A stretch of 64,000 nucleotides of DNA. Origin: Streptomyces sp. ISL-43. Its GTDB lineage: Bacteria; Actinomycetota; Actinomycetes; Streptomycetales; Streptomycetaceae. This document shows, piece by piece, positions 49,454 to 57,317 of the stretch. Both the position numbers and the translations under genes were made by a program. Location of the stretch: contig NZ_JAGGOT010000052.1 of NCBI RefSeq assembly GCF_018614195.1, positions 62,001-126,000 on the forward strand, given 5' to 3'. The first letter of the stretch is position 1. Each line of letters begins with the position of its first letter. The notes below the pieces were generated by a model. The model was not told the origin of the DNA, did no database searches, and was given only the letters and a program-made list of their open reading frames with translations.

Positions 49454-51139
49454 TCAGCCGGTGAAGCCGGTCGTGATGGAGGTGAACTGCCAGTCGCTCT
49501 GGGCGATGCCGGAGCAGGTCTCCTGCAGTCCGCCGCCGGGGCAGCCGCGGTCGCGGTTCACCGACCAGAAGGCGAGGCGCGCGATGTGGTGGGAGTTGGC
49601 CCAGTTGCGGATGTCGGTCCAGTTCTGGATGGTCGTGGTCTCCTGCGTGTCGCTGACGCCGTTCATGCCGGAGATGCCGATGTGGGCGTAGGCGGTCGCG
49701 TCGTCCCAGCCGAAGGTGGACTTGAGCTTGGACTTGAGGCCCTCGGTCGCGCTGACGGTGCCGGCGTACATGTCGGTCGAGGCGTTGCCGAAGTCGAACG
49801 GCATGATGGTGAAGACGTCGATGCCGGCGTTCAGCGCCTTCGCCTGGTCTATCAGGCGGTTGCCCCAGCTGGTCGGGCCGGTGGTGCTGGTGCCGAAGGT
49901 CAGGATGGTCTTCAGGCCGGGGTTGTTCTGCTTGACGATCTTGAGCGCCCCCAGGATGCGGTCCTGGACCACGGCGTTCTCGAACTCGTCGGTGTTCTCG
50001 ATGTCCACGTCGATGGCCTTGAGGCCGTAGGCGTCGATGACCTTCTGGTACGCACCCGCCAGGGCCTCGGGGGTGGAGCAGTTGGGGCCGAGCTTGTTGC
50101 CCTGCCAGCCGCCGATGGAGGGCACGATGTCGCCGCCCGCCGCGCGGATGGAGGCGATGGTGCTCTGGTCCACACCGCCGGTCAGCGGGCGCTGGCCGTC
50201 CCAGGACGGGTTGCAGCCGCCCGAGGAGAGGATGAACGCCATGGTGAACCACTTCGCGCCGGTCGCGTTCATCACGGTGGTCGCGCTCGGCGGGTTGCCC
50301 CACCCGAGGTAGAGGTAGGGCGCGGCCTGCTTGAAGCCGGTCGGCGTCGTCCCGTTGTCGGTGGTGACGTTGAGGGTGTTGGAGGCGGGTGAGGCGTTCC
50401 CGGCGAGGTCGCGGGCGCGGATGCTGAAGGTGTAGGCCGTGTTGGGGGTCAGGCCGGTCACGGTCACGCTGTTCGTGGCCGACGTGGCTACCTTGGCGCC
50501 GCCTTGGTAGATGTCGTAGCCGGTGACGCCGACGTTGTCGGTGGACGCGGTCCAGGCCAGGGACGCGGTGGTGGAGGTCTTGCCGGTGGAGGCGAGGCCT
50601 CCCGGCGTGGTGGGCGCCTGGGTGTCGGTGGTGCCGCCGCCGGGGCCGTCCAGGGCTACGTCGTCGGCGTAGTAAGTGCCCTGCCCGTACCAGCCGTTGA
50701 GGTAGACCTGGGCGCTGGTCTGGGAGGCGCCGGTGGTGAAGCTGACGGTCAGCTTGGAGTAGGCGCCGGTCGAGGTCGTCCAAGTGGAGGATCCGCCGGT
50801 GACCCCGAGGTAGACGTAGCTGCCCCGGACCCACGCGGAGAGCGTGTACGTGGTGTTCGGCCGCACGGCGACGGTCTGCGTGCACTTGGCGTTGTCAGAG
50901 GCGCCGGCCGCCCCGGCGAGCGCCTTGCCGCCACCGTGTACGGGGGAGCCGACCACGGAGCCAAGGCCCCCGGAACAGGACCAGCCGGCCGTGGTGCCGG
51001 CCTCGAAGTCGCCGTTCGTGAGCAGGTTGGCGCCGAACGCCGCACCGGGGGAGGTCAGCACGGCGGCCGCGCCGAGCAGTGTGGCGCCGAGGCCGCAGGC
51101 CAGACGAGTGCGAGTGCGGGTTCGGGTGGGGGTACGCAA
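49454..51139 (-). CDS. Secreted GH18 chitinase with CBM and fibronectin III domains
   Basis: A 561-residue secreted enzyme hydrolysing chitin. Signal peptide 1-36 (cleavage AFG-AN), a carbohydrate-binding CenC-like jelly roll (about 37-163), an FnIII domain (about 175-262) and a GH18 barrel (270-561). The catalytic signature is D377-x-D379-x-E381 in AIDVDIENTDE, with WxxG-type FWSVNRDRG near the end. TTG 51139 is used with GGAGG 8 bases upstream. A DasR-like operator lies about 190 bases upstream, implying induction by chitin-derived sugars. Confidence 0.95.
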   Translation of the reverse strand: MRTPTRTRTRTRLACGLGATLLGAAAVLTSPGAAFGANLLTNGDFEAGTTAGWSCSGGLGSVVGSPVHGGGKALAGAAGASDNAKCTQTVAVRPNTTYTLSAWVRGSYVYLGVTGGSSTWTTSTGAYSKLTVSFTTGASQTSAQVYLNGWYGQGTYYADDVALDGPGGGTTDTQAPTTPGGLASTGKTSTTASLAWTASTDNVGVTGYDIYQGGAKVATSATNSVTVTGLTPNTAYTFSIRARDLAGNASPASNTLNVTTDNGTTPTGFKQAAPYLYLGWGNPPSATTVMNATGAKWFTMAFILSSGGCNPSWDGQRPLTGGVDQSTIASIRAAGGDIVPSIGGWQGNKLGPNCSTPEALAGAYQKVIDAYGLKAIDVDIENTDEFENAVVQDRILGALKIVKQNNPGLKTILTFGTSTTGPTSWGNRLIDQAKALNAGIDVFTIMPFDFGNASTDMYAGTVSATEGLKSKLKSTFGWDDATAYAHIGISGMNGVSDTQETTTIQNWTDIRNWANSHHIARLAFWSVNRDRGCPGGGLQETCSGIAQSDWQFTSITTGFTG

Positions 51140-51331
51140 GGAAGTGCCTCCAGTGGGAATGGGGGGACGGCGTGAGGCGCGAAGCCGGGGCGTGCGGCCG
51201 CGGAGAGGTCATGGGGAGGGCGCGGCGGAGAGGGCCCGCCGCAGGGCCGTACGCCGGTTCAGGTGGGGGGAGTTGGCTTCGTTGCCGCTTCGTGGCCGGG
51301 AACCTAATCGTCCGCATGGGTCGCCGTCAAC

Positions 51332-51343
51332 AGGTCTGGACCA
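51332..51343. promoter_or_regulatory. Candidate DasR (dre) operator upstream of chitinase
   Basis: AGGTCTGGACCA matches 10 of 12 positions of the core TGGTCTAGACCA known for DasR sites in Streptomyces. It lies in the 279-base gap between the M16 peptidase stop and the chitinase start, oriented to control the chitinase gene. Confidence 0.65.
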
Positions 51344-51418
51344 ACAGGAAGTTGGTGACCTCAATCGGAAAGTTTCCTAACCGTGGGGGTTGACAAGGGT
51401 GCCACCCCTTCGGGAACC

Positions 51419-52792
51419 TCAGACGACCGTGAGCGGGCCGATGCCCAGGTCCTCCACCCCGGCCTGGAACGCGGCAGCATCCCCGACCGCCACCGTCACC
51501 ATGGCCTCGGGCCGGAAGGCCGACAGGAGCGCGGCGGTCGCGTCCTGCGCGGAGAGCGCCGCGACCCGTGCGAAGGCGTCGGGCAGCGAGTCCGGGGCGC
51601 GCCCGTCCAGGACGAGCAGGGCGATCTCCTCCGCCACGTCCGCGGATCGCAGATAGCGGATGGGCGCCGCCGTGACGATCTGGGCCACCGCCGCGTCCCG
51701 CTCGCGTTCCGTCAGCCCCTGCGACCCCAGACCGCGCAAGATGCTCAACACCCCGTCCAGGGCCGCCGCCGTGGACGCGGCGGCCACCGCGCCCGTGGCC
51801 ACCGCGAGGGACTGGCGGCCCATGGCCAGCAGCCGGCTGTGGAAGCCGTACGTGTAGCCCTTGGCCTCCCGCAGTTCGCGGTCGAGCCGCGAGGTGACGG
51901 AGCTGCCGAGGCAGTGGTTGCCGATCAGCAGCGGATCCCAGCCGGGTGTCGCCCGCCCGGCGGCCGCGCGGCCCAGGACCAGCCGTGTCTGCACCGCCTC
52001 GGGGCTGTCCACCAGCACGACGGCCGGACCGTCGCGCACCGGCGGGGCCGGGCGGACCTCCGGTGCGCCCGGCTCCCCGTGCCAGCCGCCGAGCAGCCGG
52101 CGCAGCGCGCGGTCGGCCGGATGCCGCGTGAGATCGCCGACCAGGACCACCGTGGTGACCGCCGGGCGCACATGAGCCGCGTGGAAGGCGGCCACCGCGT
52201 CCCGGTCGATCTGCCGCACGGTCTCCTCGGTTCCCCGGGCGGGGCGCGAACGCCGGTCCTGCGGGGCGAACACCACCCGGTGGAGTTCGGCCGACGCGCG
52301 GCGCTCGCTGTCGAGCCGCTCGCGAGCGCAGGCGTGCAGCCGGGAGCGGCGCAGGCGCTCGACGGCGGGTGCCGGCAGGAGCGGCTCGCGCAGCGCCGAC
52401 ACGACCAGCCCGAGGGCCCTTTCGAGGTACGGACCCGGCACGTCGAGGGTGACGCGGAGCCCCGCGTGGTCGGCGCCGACCCCCAGGGTGGCCCCGCAGT
52501 GTTCGAGCGCGTGGGCGAAGTCGAGGGCACTCGTCCCCCGCACACCCTCGGCCAGGGCGGACGCCAGGATGCCCATGACGCCCTCCACGTCCCTCGGCTC
52601 GCAGGCCAGGGGCGAGGCGACCACGATCTCCGCCGTGAGCAGTTCCTGGCCCGGCCGGTCGCAGGTCAGCAACGTCACGCCGTTCGCCAGACGTTCCTCG
52701 TGGATCCGCGGGAACTGCCAGGGGGGCACTGCCGCGGGCACCGGCCGGGGCGGTCGGGCGGGTGCGGTCCACGGCGGGCGCGGCGTGCTCAT
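51419..52792 (-). CDS. M16-family peptidase subunit, active site lost
   Basis: A 457-residue M16-like protein. The two M16 lobes are recognisable: ANGVTLLTCDRPGQELLTAEIVV, LVLGRAAAGRATPGWDPLLI and GYTYGFHSRL (the substrate-binding R/Y motif of non-catalytic subunits). Where the catalytic HxxEH should be, the sequence reads EGVMGILASALAEG. A chance HALEH later is at the wrong place. It overlaps the upstream active M16 gene by 4 bases, so the two probably form a heterodimer. It is the last gene of the RiPP-like operon. Confidence 0.88.
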   Translation of the reverse strand: MSTPRPPWTAPARPPRPVPAAVPPWQFPRIHEERLANGVTLLTCDRPGQELLTAEIVVASPLACEPRDVEGVMGILASALAEGVRGTSALDFAHALEHCGATLGVGADHAGLRVTLDVPGPYLERALGLVVSALREPLLPAPAVERLRRSRLHACARERLDSERRASAELHRVVFAPQDRRSRPARGTEETVRQIDRDAVAAFHAAHVRPAVTTVVLVGDLTRHPADRALRRLLGGWHGEPGAPEVRPAPPVRDGPAVVLVDSPEAVQTRLVLGRAAAGRATPGWDPLLIGNHCLGSSVTSRLDRELREAKGYTYGFHSRLLAMGRQSLAVATGAVAAASTAAALDGVLSILRGLGSQGLTERERDAAVAQIVTAAPIRYLRSADVAEEIALLVLDGRAPDSLPDAFARVAALSAQDATAALLSAFRPEAMVTVAVGDAAAFQAGVEDLGIGPLTVV

Positions 52793-54132
52793 ACGGCTGC
52801 TCCTCGTGTCCCGGTGGCCGACCCGGCGGATGCCCCGGCCGGGTGCTGGTTCTCGTAGGTGAGAACGCATGCGCGCTCCGGCGACAGCCACCGGGCCGCC
52901 GCCTGCCGCACCTCCTCGGCGCTGATGTCCATGGCCTGGTCCAGCCGGGTGCCGAGGGTCACCGCCGAGCCTGACTCGGCCTCGTGGGCGCACAGTTCCT
53001 CCGCCCGTCCGACCGGCGTCGCCAGCCGGTCGTACCAGTCGCGCCGGATCAGCGCCTTGGCGCCTCGCAGCGCCTCCTCGGTCACCCCCTTCTCGGTGAA
53101 GCGGAGGATCTCCTCACCGATGACGGCCTCGACCTCCGCCGGCCCGGCCCCCGGTACGGTCCGCACGTGGAGCCGGCCGAGGGACGGGGCCCCGTGCAGG
53201 GGCATCAGCGAGAACCGGGCGCTGTGGGCGAGCTGGTCGGTCCGGACGAGCCGGTGGTGCAGGGCGCTGCTGCTCATCCCGCCGAGCAGGGTCAGGGCGA
53301 GGTCCGCCGCGTCGCAGTCCCGGCCGCCGGACGGGGGCAGCTGGTAGGCGGCCATGAGGGCGGGGCCGGGCACGGCCTGCGCCGAGCGCCGACGGGTCTC
53401 CACGGGAAGCCCCGGCTTGGGGCGCCCGGGAAGGCGCGAGGAGCCGGCGAAGTGCCCGTCGCGGGCCTCCGCGGGGGATGGCGGGATGTGGCCGAAGTGC
53501 CGCTGCGCCTGCGCGATCACGCGGTCGGGAGCCACGTCGCCGACCACCGAGAGGATCGCCTGGTCGGGCGTGTAATGGCGGCGGAAGAAGGCGTGGCAGT
53601 CCGCCGGGGTCACGGCGGCCAGGTCGTGCGGACTGCCCGCCGGCAGGTCCCGGTAGGGGTGTCCGGGCCCGAACGACATCGCGACGAGCTGCTCCCAGCC
53701 GGTGCCGTACGGGACGTTGTCGTAGCGTTCCCGCCGCTCGTTGAGGACGACCTCGCGCTGGGTGTCCAGCGCGTGCGGCGTGAACGCGTCGAGCAGTCCG
53801 CCCATCCTGTCGGCTTCGAGCCAGAGCACGAGTTCCAGATGGGCGGCCGGGACGGCGCTGAAGAACGCGGTGCGCTCGAACCCGGTCGAGGCGTTGGTGA
53901 AGCCGCCCGCCTCCTCGACCGCGGCGGAGTGCCCGCCCGCCGCCACGTTCGTCGAGCCCTGGAACATCAGGTGCTCGAAGAGGTGCGCCAGCCCGGTGCG
54001 GCCCGTCGGCTCGTCACGCGACCCCGCGGCGTAGCGCAGACACACCGCGGCCACCGGGGTGGACGCGTCGCGGGACACCACCACCCGCAGGCCGTTGGCC
54101 AGTGTGTGACCCACCGGGTCCGACATCCGCAC
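52789..54132 (-). CDS. M16-family zinc peptidase, catalytic subunit
   Basis: A 447-residue metallopeptidase. The inverted zinc motif H50-x-x-E53-H54 lies in GLAHLFEHLMFQGS, and the distal Glu is in LNERRERYDN (E132). The N-terminus VGHTLANGLRVVVSRD is typical. M16 heterodimers cleave peptides within a closed chamber and process several RiPPs, so it is the likely leader protease here. GTG 54132 (AGGAGG 5 bases upstream) is preferred over ATG 54126. It overlaps its partner gene and follows the exporter by 9 bases. Confidence 0.92.
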   Translation of the reverse strand: MRMSDPVGHTLANGLRVVVSRDASTPVAAVCLRYAAGSRDEPTGRTGLAHLFEHLMFQGSTNVAAGGHSAAVEEAGGFTNASTGFERTAFFSAVPAAHLELVLWLEADRMGGLLDAFTPHALDTQREVVLNERRERYDNVPYGTGWEQLVAMSFGPGHPYRDLPAGSPHDLAAVTPADCHAFFRRHYTPDQAILSVVGDVAPDRVIAQAQRHFGHIPPSPAEARDGHFAGSSRLPGRPKPGLPVETRRRSAQAVPGPALMAAYQLPPSGGRDCDAADLALTLLGGMSSSALHHRLVRTDQLAHSARFSLMPLHGAPSLGRLHVRTVPGAGPAEVEAVIGEEILRFTEKGVTEEALRGAKALIRRDWYDRLATPVGRAEELCAHEAESGSAVTLGTRLDQAMDISAEEVRQAAARWLSPERACVLTYENQHPAGASAGSATGTRGAAV

Positions 54133-54141
54133 CTGTGCCTC

Positions 54142-55494
54142 CTACCGCTCGTCCGGGGTGGCGGTGTCGCTCGGGGCGGGTGCTTCCACGAGGTGGCGTA
54201 CGGGGCTGAGCAGCGGCCACAGGGCCGAGGTGAACAGGCCCACTGCCGCCAGGAGCATGACCTCGGAGAGCCCGATCAGGCCGCCGATCCAGCCACCGAG
54301 CAGCGCGCCGACGGGCTGGACCCCCCAGCTGATGAACCGGGTCGAGGCCGTGACCCGGCCGAGGAGCCGGTCGGGGACCAGCGTCTGCTTGACCGTCTCG
54401 CTGATGACCAGGTTGATGATCACCGCGAAGGTCCAGGTGAAGGTGGACAGGGCCACCAGCGTGACGGCGAGGGCCTTGTTGTGGGAAAAGTGGGCCAGCG
54501 GGACGAGCACCGCGGAGAGGCCGGGAGAGGCGTAGACGAGGATCAGGGCACGGCCCTGCCCGAGGAAGCGGGTGATCGTGGTGGTCGAGGTGGCGCCCAG
54601 CAGTCCGGCGACTCCGCCGGCCATGCTGGTCGCGCCCAGCAGGGCGGGGCTGAAGCCCAGGACGCGCAGGACGTAGAGCGTGTGCACGGAGAAGAACATC
54701 GCGTGGAAGATGTTGAAGTGGGCTGCGGCCAGGACCATGGGGCGCTGGACGCGGTCCCGGAGCAGCAGTTCGAGCCCCTTGAGGACGGCCTTGCGGTGTG
54801 ATTCCGGCTCCGCGCCCTCTGCGGCCCCTTGCTTGCCGTCGCCCTGCTCGTCGTCCCCCGCGCCGTCGGCGGCGCCCGGTTCGGCTTTGGGGAGGCCGGC
54901 GAGGGCCGCGGAACTGACCAGATAGCTGACCGCGTCCACGATGAGCGCGAAGGGGGCGCTCATGATCTGGATGAGCAGACCGGCGAGTCCCGGCCCGGCG
55001 ACGCTGCCGACGGAAGTACTGGCTTCCATCCAGGAGTTGGCCGCCCCCAGCTGGTGGCGCGGCACGAGCCTCGGCAGGTAGGCGGACATGGCGCTGTCGA
55101 AGAGCAGCGTGAGGGCGCCGACACCGAAGACGACGGCGTAGAGCACCGGCATCGTGAGCGCGTCCAGCCAGAAGAGCAGCGGAACCGACAGGACGAGCAG
55201 GAACCGCCCGGCGTTGGCCAGCTGCATGATCCTGCGCCGCTCGTAGCGGTCGGCCCACACTCCGGCGGACAGCCCCAGCAACAGCACGGCCGCGGACTCC
55301 GCGGCCTCCAGCACGCCCATTTGCCAGGGTGTGGCCGCCAGGGTGGTGGCCGCCGCGATGCCCATGGCCATGAAGGTGACCTCGGCGCCCGCCAGGGACA
55401 CCGTCTCGCCGCTCCACAAGCGCAGGAAGCCGGTGCCTTTGAAGGATGCCCTCCGGGGGCGCTCCTTGCCCTCTGTGATCACTTCTTCGGACAC
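54142..55494 (-). CDS. MFS transporter, probable exporter of the cluster product
   Basis: A 450-residue major facilitator with about 12 membrane helices. FLRLWSGETVSLAGAEVTFMA is the usual MFS_3 start, GVWADRYERRRIMQLAN is the A-like loop, and a long charged central loop (GDDEQGDGKQGAAEG) separates the two halves. The second half contains GPxxAxG-like VPDRLLGRVTAS. Actinobacterial MFS_3 members are drug/peptide effluxers. GTG 55494 overlaps the ThiF-gene stop by 16 bases. Confidence 0.92.
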   Translation of the reverse strand: MSEEVITEGKERPRRASFKGTGFLRLWSGETVSLAGAEVTFMAMGIAAATTLAATPWQMGVLEAAESAAVLLLGLSAGVWADRYERRRIMQLANAGRFLLVLSVPLLFWLDALTMPVLYAVVFGVGALTLLFDSAMSAYLPRLVPRHQLGAANSWMEASTSVGSVAGPGLAGLLIQIMSAPFALIVDAVSYLVSSAALAGLPKAEPGAADGAGDDEQGDGKQGAAEGAEPESHRKAVLKGLELLLRDRVQRPMVLAAAHFNIFHAMFFSVHTLYVLRVLGFSPALLGATSMAGGVAGLLGATSTTTITRFLGQGRALILVYASPGLSAVLVPLAHFSHNKALAVTLVALSTFTWTFAVIINLVISETVKQTLVPDRLLGRVTASTRFISWGVQPVGALLGGWIGGLIGLSEVMLLAAVGLFTSALWPLLSPVRHLVEAPAPSDTATPDER

Positions 55495-56462
55495 GTGCAA
55501 GAACTCTTTTCGCTGTGGGTGATCCGTTGCCGCACGAAGTCGAGCACCGCGCGCCGCTCCAGGGTCGGGCAGTCGCCGCTGCACAGATACTGGAGGATGT
55601 CGTGCGCGAGCATGGCCGCGATCGCGGTATTGCCGGGTCCGAACGAGAACGGCGCCGGGTCGGCCGACCGTTCCTCCAACTCCCTTTCCACCGCGGTGAA
55701 CCGCGTCCTCCTGAGCTGTTCGAAGCAGTCCAGGCAGCTGCCCTGCCCCGGGTCGAGCAGCGGCCCCCAGAAACCGGACCCGACACCCACCGCCGCGATG
55801 GACATCGCGGTGCGCGTGACACCGGCCCACTCCCAGACGGCGGCCGCCAGGCCGGGCGGCCCGTCCGCCGCGACGACGACCAGGTCCAGGTCGTCCGGCA
55901 GCGCCGCGGACAGGTCCGCGGCGCCGGTCACCCGCAACCGGACCCCGGTGACCTCGGCGTCGGGCCGCACGCCGCGCACGTACCGGGCGAGGGCCTCGAC
56001 CTTCGGCGCGCCCTCGTCCTGCGGCCCGTAGACGAACTGGCGGTTGAGGTTGTGCCCGGCGACCGTGTCGGGGTCCAGGAGCCAGTACGCCCCGACGCCG
56101 GACGCGACCAGGTGCTGGGTGACGACGCTGCCGATCCCGCCCACGCCGATCAGCGCCACCCGGCTCCGCAGCAGGCGTTCCTGGGCGGCGGCGGTGTCCG
56201 GGGTGAACAGCGCGAGATAGTCCGCCTGCCGCTCGTACGTCTCGCCGCGGAAGGTGCGGGGCTCCTCGGAGGTGAGCCATCCGAGGCGGTCCAGTTCCTC
56301 CAGCAGACCCTGCCCGGCACCGGATGCGGTGAGGGGTTCGCGAGCCGTGCCGGCGCGCAGCAGCCGCAGCGTCTCGCGCAGGGCGGACTGCGGACCGGAC
56401 ACGCGCAGCAGCCTGTCGCCCAGACTCAGCAGTGTCTCGTCCGCGCTCTCGTGGACGGCCAC
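55479..56462 (-). CDS. ThiF/E1-like adenylating enzyme with N-terminal RRE-like region
   Basis: At least 327 residues. The first 80 (LLSLGDRLLRVSGPQSALRETLRLL...LLEELDRLGWL) look like a PqqD/RRE-type peptide-binding domain. Then follows an E1 Rossmann fold: VALIGVGGIGSVVTQHLVAS, LLDPDTVAGHNLNRQFVYG and APKVEALARYV. Zinc Cys pairs lie in CLDCFEQLRR and SSCTCPKK. E1-like RiPP enzymes adenylate peptide carboxyls or install heterocycles; no YcaO is present. The start is uncertain: GTG 56462 lacks a ribosome site, and coding pattern continues upstream to CTG 56492, just behind GGAGGG. Confidence 0.88.
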   Translation of the reverse strand: MAVHESADETLLSLGDRLLRVSGPQSALRETLRLLRAGTAREPLTASGAGQGLLEELDRLGWLTSEEPRTFRGETYERQADYLALFTPDTAAAQERLLRSRVALIGVGGIGSVVTQHLVASGVGAYWLLDPDTVAGHNLNRQFVYGPQDEGAPKVEALARYVRGVRPDAEVTGVRLRVTGAADLSAALPDDLDLVVVAADGPPGLAAAVWEWAGVTRTAMSIAAVGVGSGFWGPLLDPGQGSCLDCFEQLRRTRFTAVERELEERSADPAPFSFGPGNTAIAAMLAHDILQYLCSGDCPTLERRAVLDFVRQRITHSEKSSCTCPKK

Positions 56463-56488
56463 GGCCGTGACCAGGCGTACGAAGGGGC

Positions 56489-57262
56489 TCAGCTTCCCTC
56501 CAGGTGCTGTCCGATGGCGATCGTGTACCGGCCGACGCGGTCTCCGGCGAAGGGTTCCACCCAGTGCCAGCAGTCCTCGCGGATCGGCATGAGGGACACC
56601 GTGTTGAACAGGGGCGTGACATGGGATTCCGTGCCCTTGCCGTCGCGGAAGCCGAGCCGCCCGTCGTGTTCGGGGCGGTAGTCCTCGTCCAGGTAGAAGT
56701 TGACGGCCATCACCCGGCCGGGCACCAGGTCCTGGTGGGCTCCCAGGGCGTCCGAGTCCCGGTAGGCGGCCAGCTCCATGACGGTCCGCCTGCGCAGTTC
56801 CAGTCCGGTGCCGGCCTTGATCCAGCCGCGCAGGGCATCGGAGAGGACCGAGAAGACCATGAACTGCTCCAGCGTCTTTTGGTGGGCGGCGTCCATCGCC
56901 CCGTCGTCGAGCAGCGCGTTGATGTCGCGCACGATGAACTGGGAGATGGTGATGCGCGGGTCGTGCTCGACGTCCTCGCCCCAGAACTCCGTCTTCTTCA
57001 GGCGGCCTTCGTAGATCGCCGCGTGCCGGTCCCAGGCGGGGATCGCCCGCAGTGCGGCGGCCAGCGAGGTGGCCAGTTCGGGGAGCAGGAAGTTGCGCAG
57101 GGCCAGCGGTTTCTGCTCCTCCCCGTGGTACCAGGTGTGCAGGCGGTCGAGGGTGGCGGGTGTCAGGTGCTCGGGGGCGACGAAGGCGGCGGTCTGCGTC
57201 GGAGCCGCCGACGCAGGGCGGGCTCCGACGGGACGGCCGTGGTCCGTGGTGGCGTCGCTCAT
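56489..57262 (-). CDS. 2-oxoglutarate/Fe(II) oxygenase A of the RiPP-like operon
   Basis: A 257-residue double-stranded beta-helix oxygenase. The iron triad is H176-x-D178 (GAHQDLVPG) and H233 (DCWHWVEPF). The 2OG-binding Arg is R245 in VGRYTIAIG. The strand pattern VMAVNFYLDEDY...GRLGFRDG...LFNTVSLMPIR is shared with a second oxygenase two genes upstream, so they are paralogues. It probably hydroxylates or desaturates the precursor. The gene starts 56 bases after the radical SAM stop. Confidence 0.9.
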   Translation of the reverse strand: MSDATTDHGRPVGARPASAAPTQTAAFVAPEHLTPATLDRLHTWYHGEEQKPLALRNFLLPELATSLAAALRAIPAWDRHAAIYEGRLKKTEFWGEDVEHDPRITISQFIVRDINALLDDGAMDAAHQKTLEQFMVFSVLSDALRGWIKAGTGLELRRRTVMELAAYRDSDALGAHQDLVPGRVMAVNFYLDEDYRPEHDGRLGFRDGKGTESHVTPLFNTVSLMPIREDCWHWVEPFAGDRVGRYTIAIGQHLEGS

Positions 57263-57317
57263 GCTTCTCCTTCTAGGGGCGGGGCCGGTGTGGTCCGGTG
57301 TTCCGGTGTGGTCCGGT

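Noticed and set aside
49383..50392. C-terminal extension of the ThiF-nitroreductase frame to 50392
   Set aside because: It crosses a perfect terminator and runs antisense to the chitinase; a one-base shift at the G7 run gives the family-like end instead.
51360..51418. Terminator for the RiPP-like operon behind the last M16 gene
   Set aside because: Only a weak, interrupted AAGGGT/ACCCCTT pairing is visible; not strong enough to report as a feature.
52400..52540. HALEH sequence in the last M16 gene as a catalytic zinc motif
   Set aside because: It lies about 25 residues after the position of the true HxxEH site, which reads MGILA; alignment with the partner subunit shows it is coincidental.
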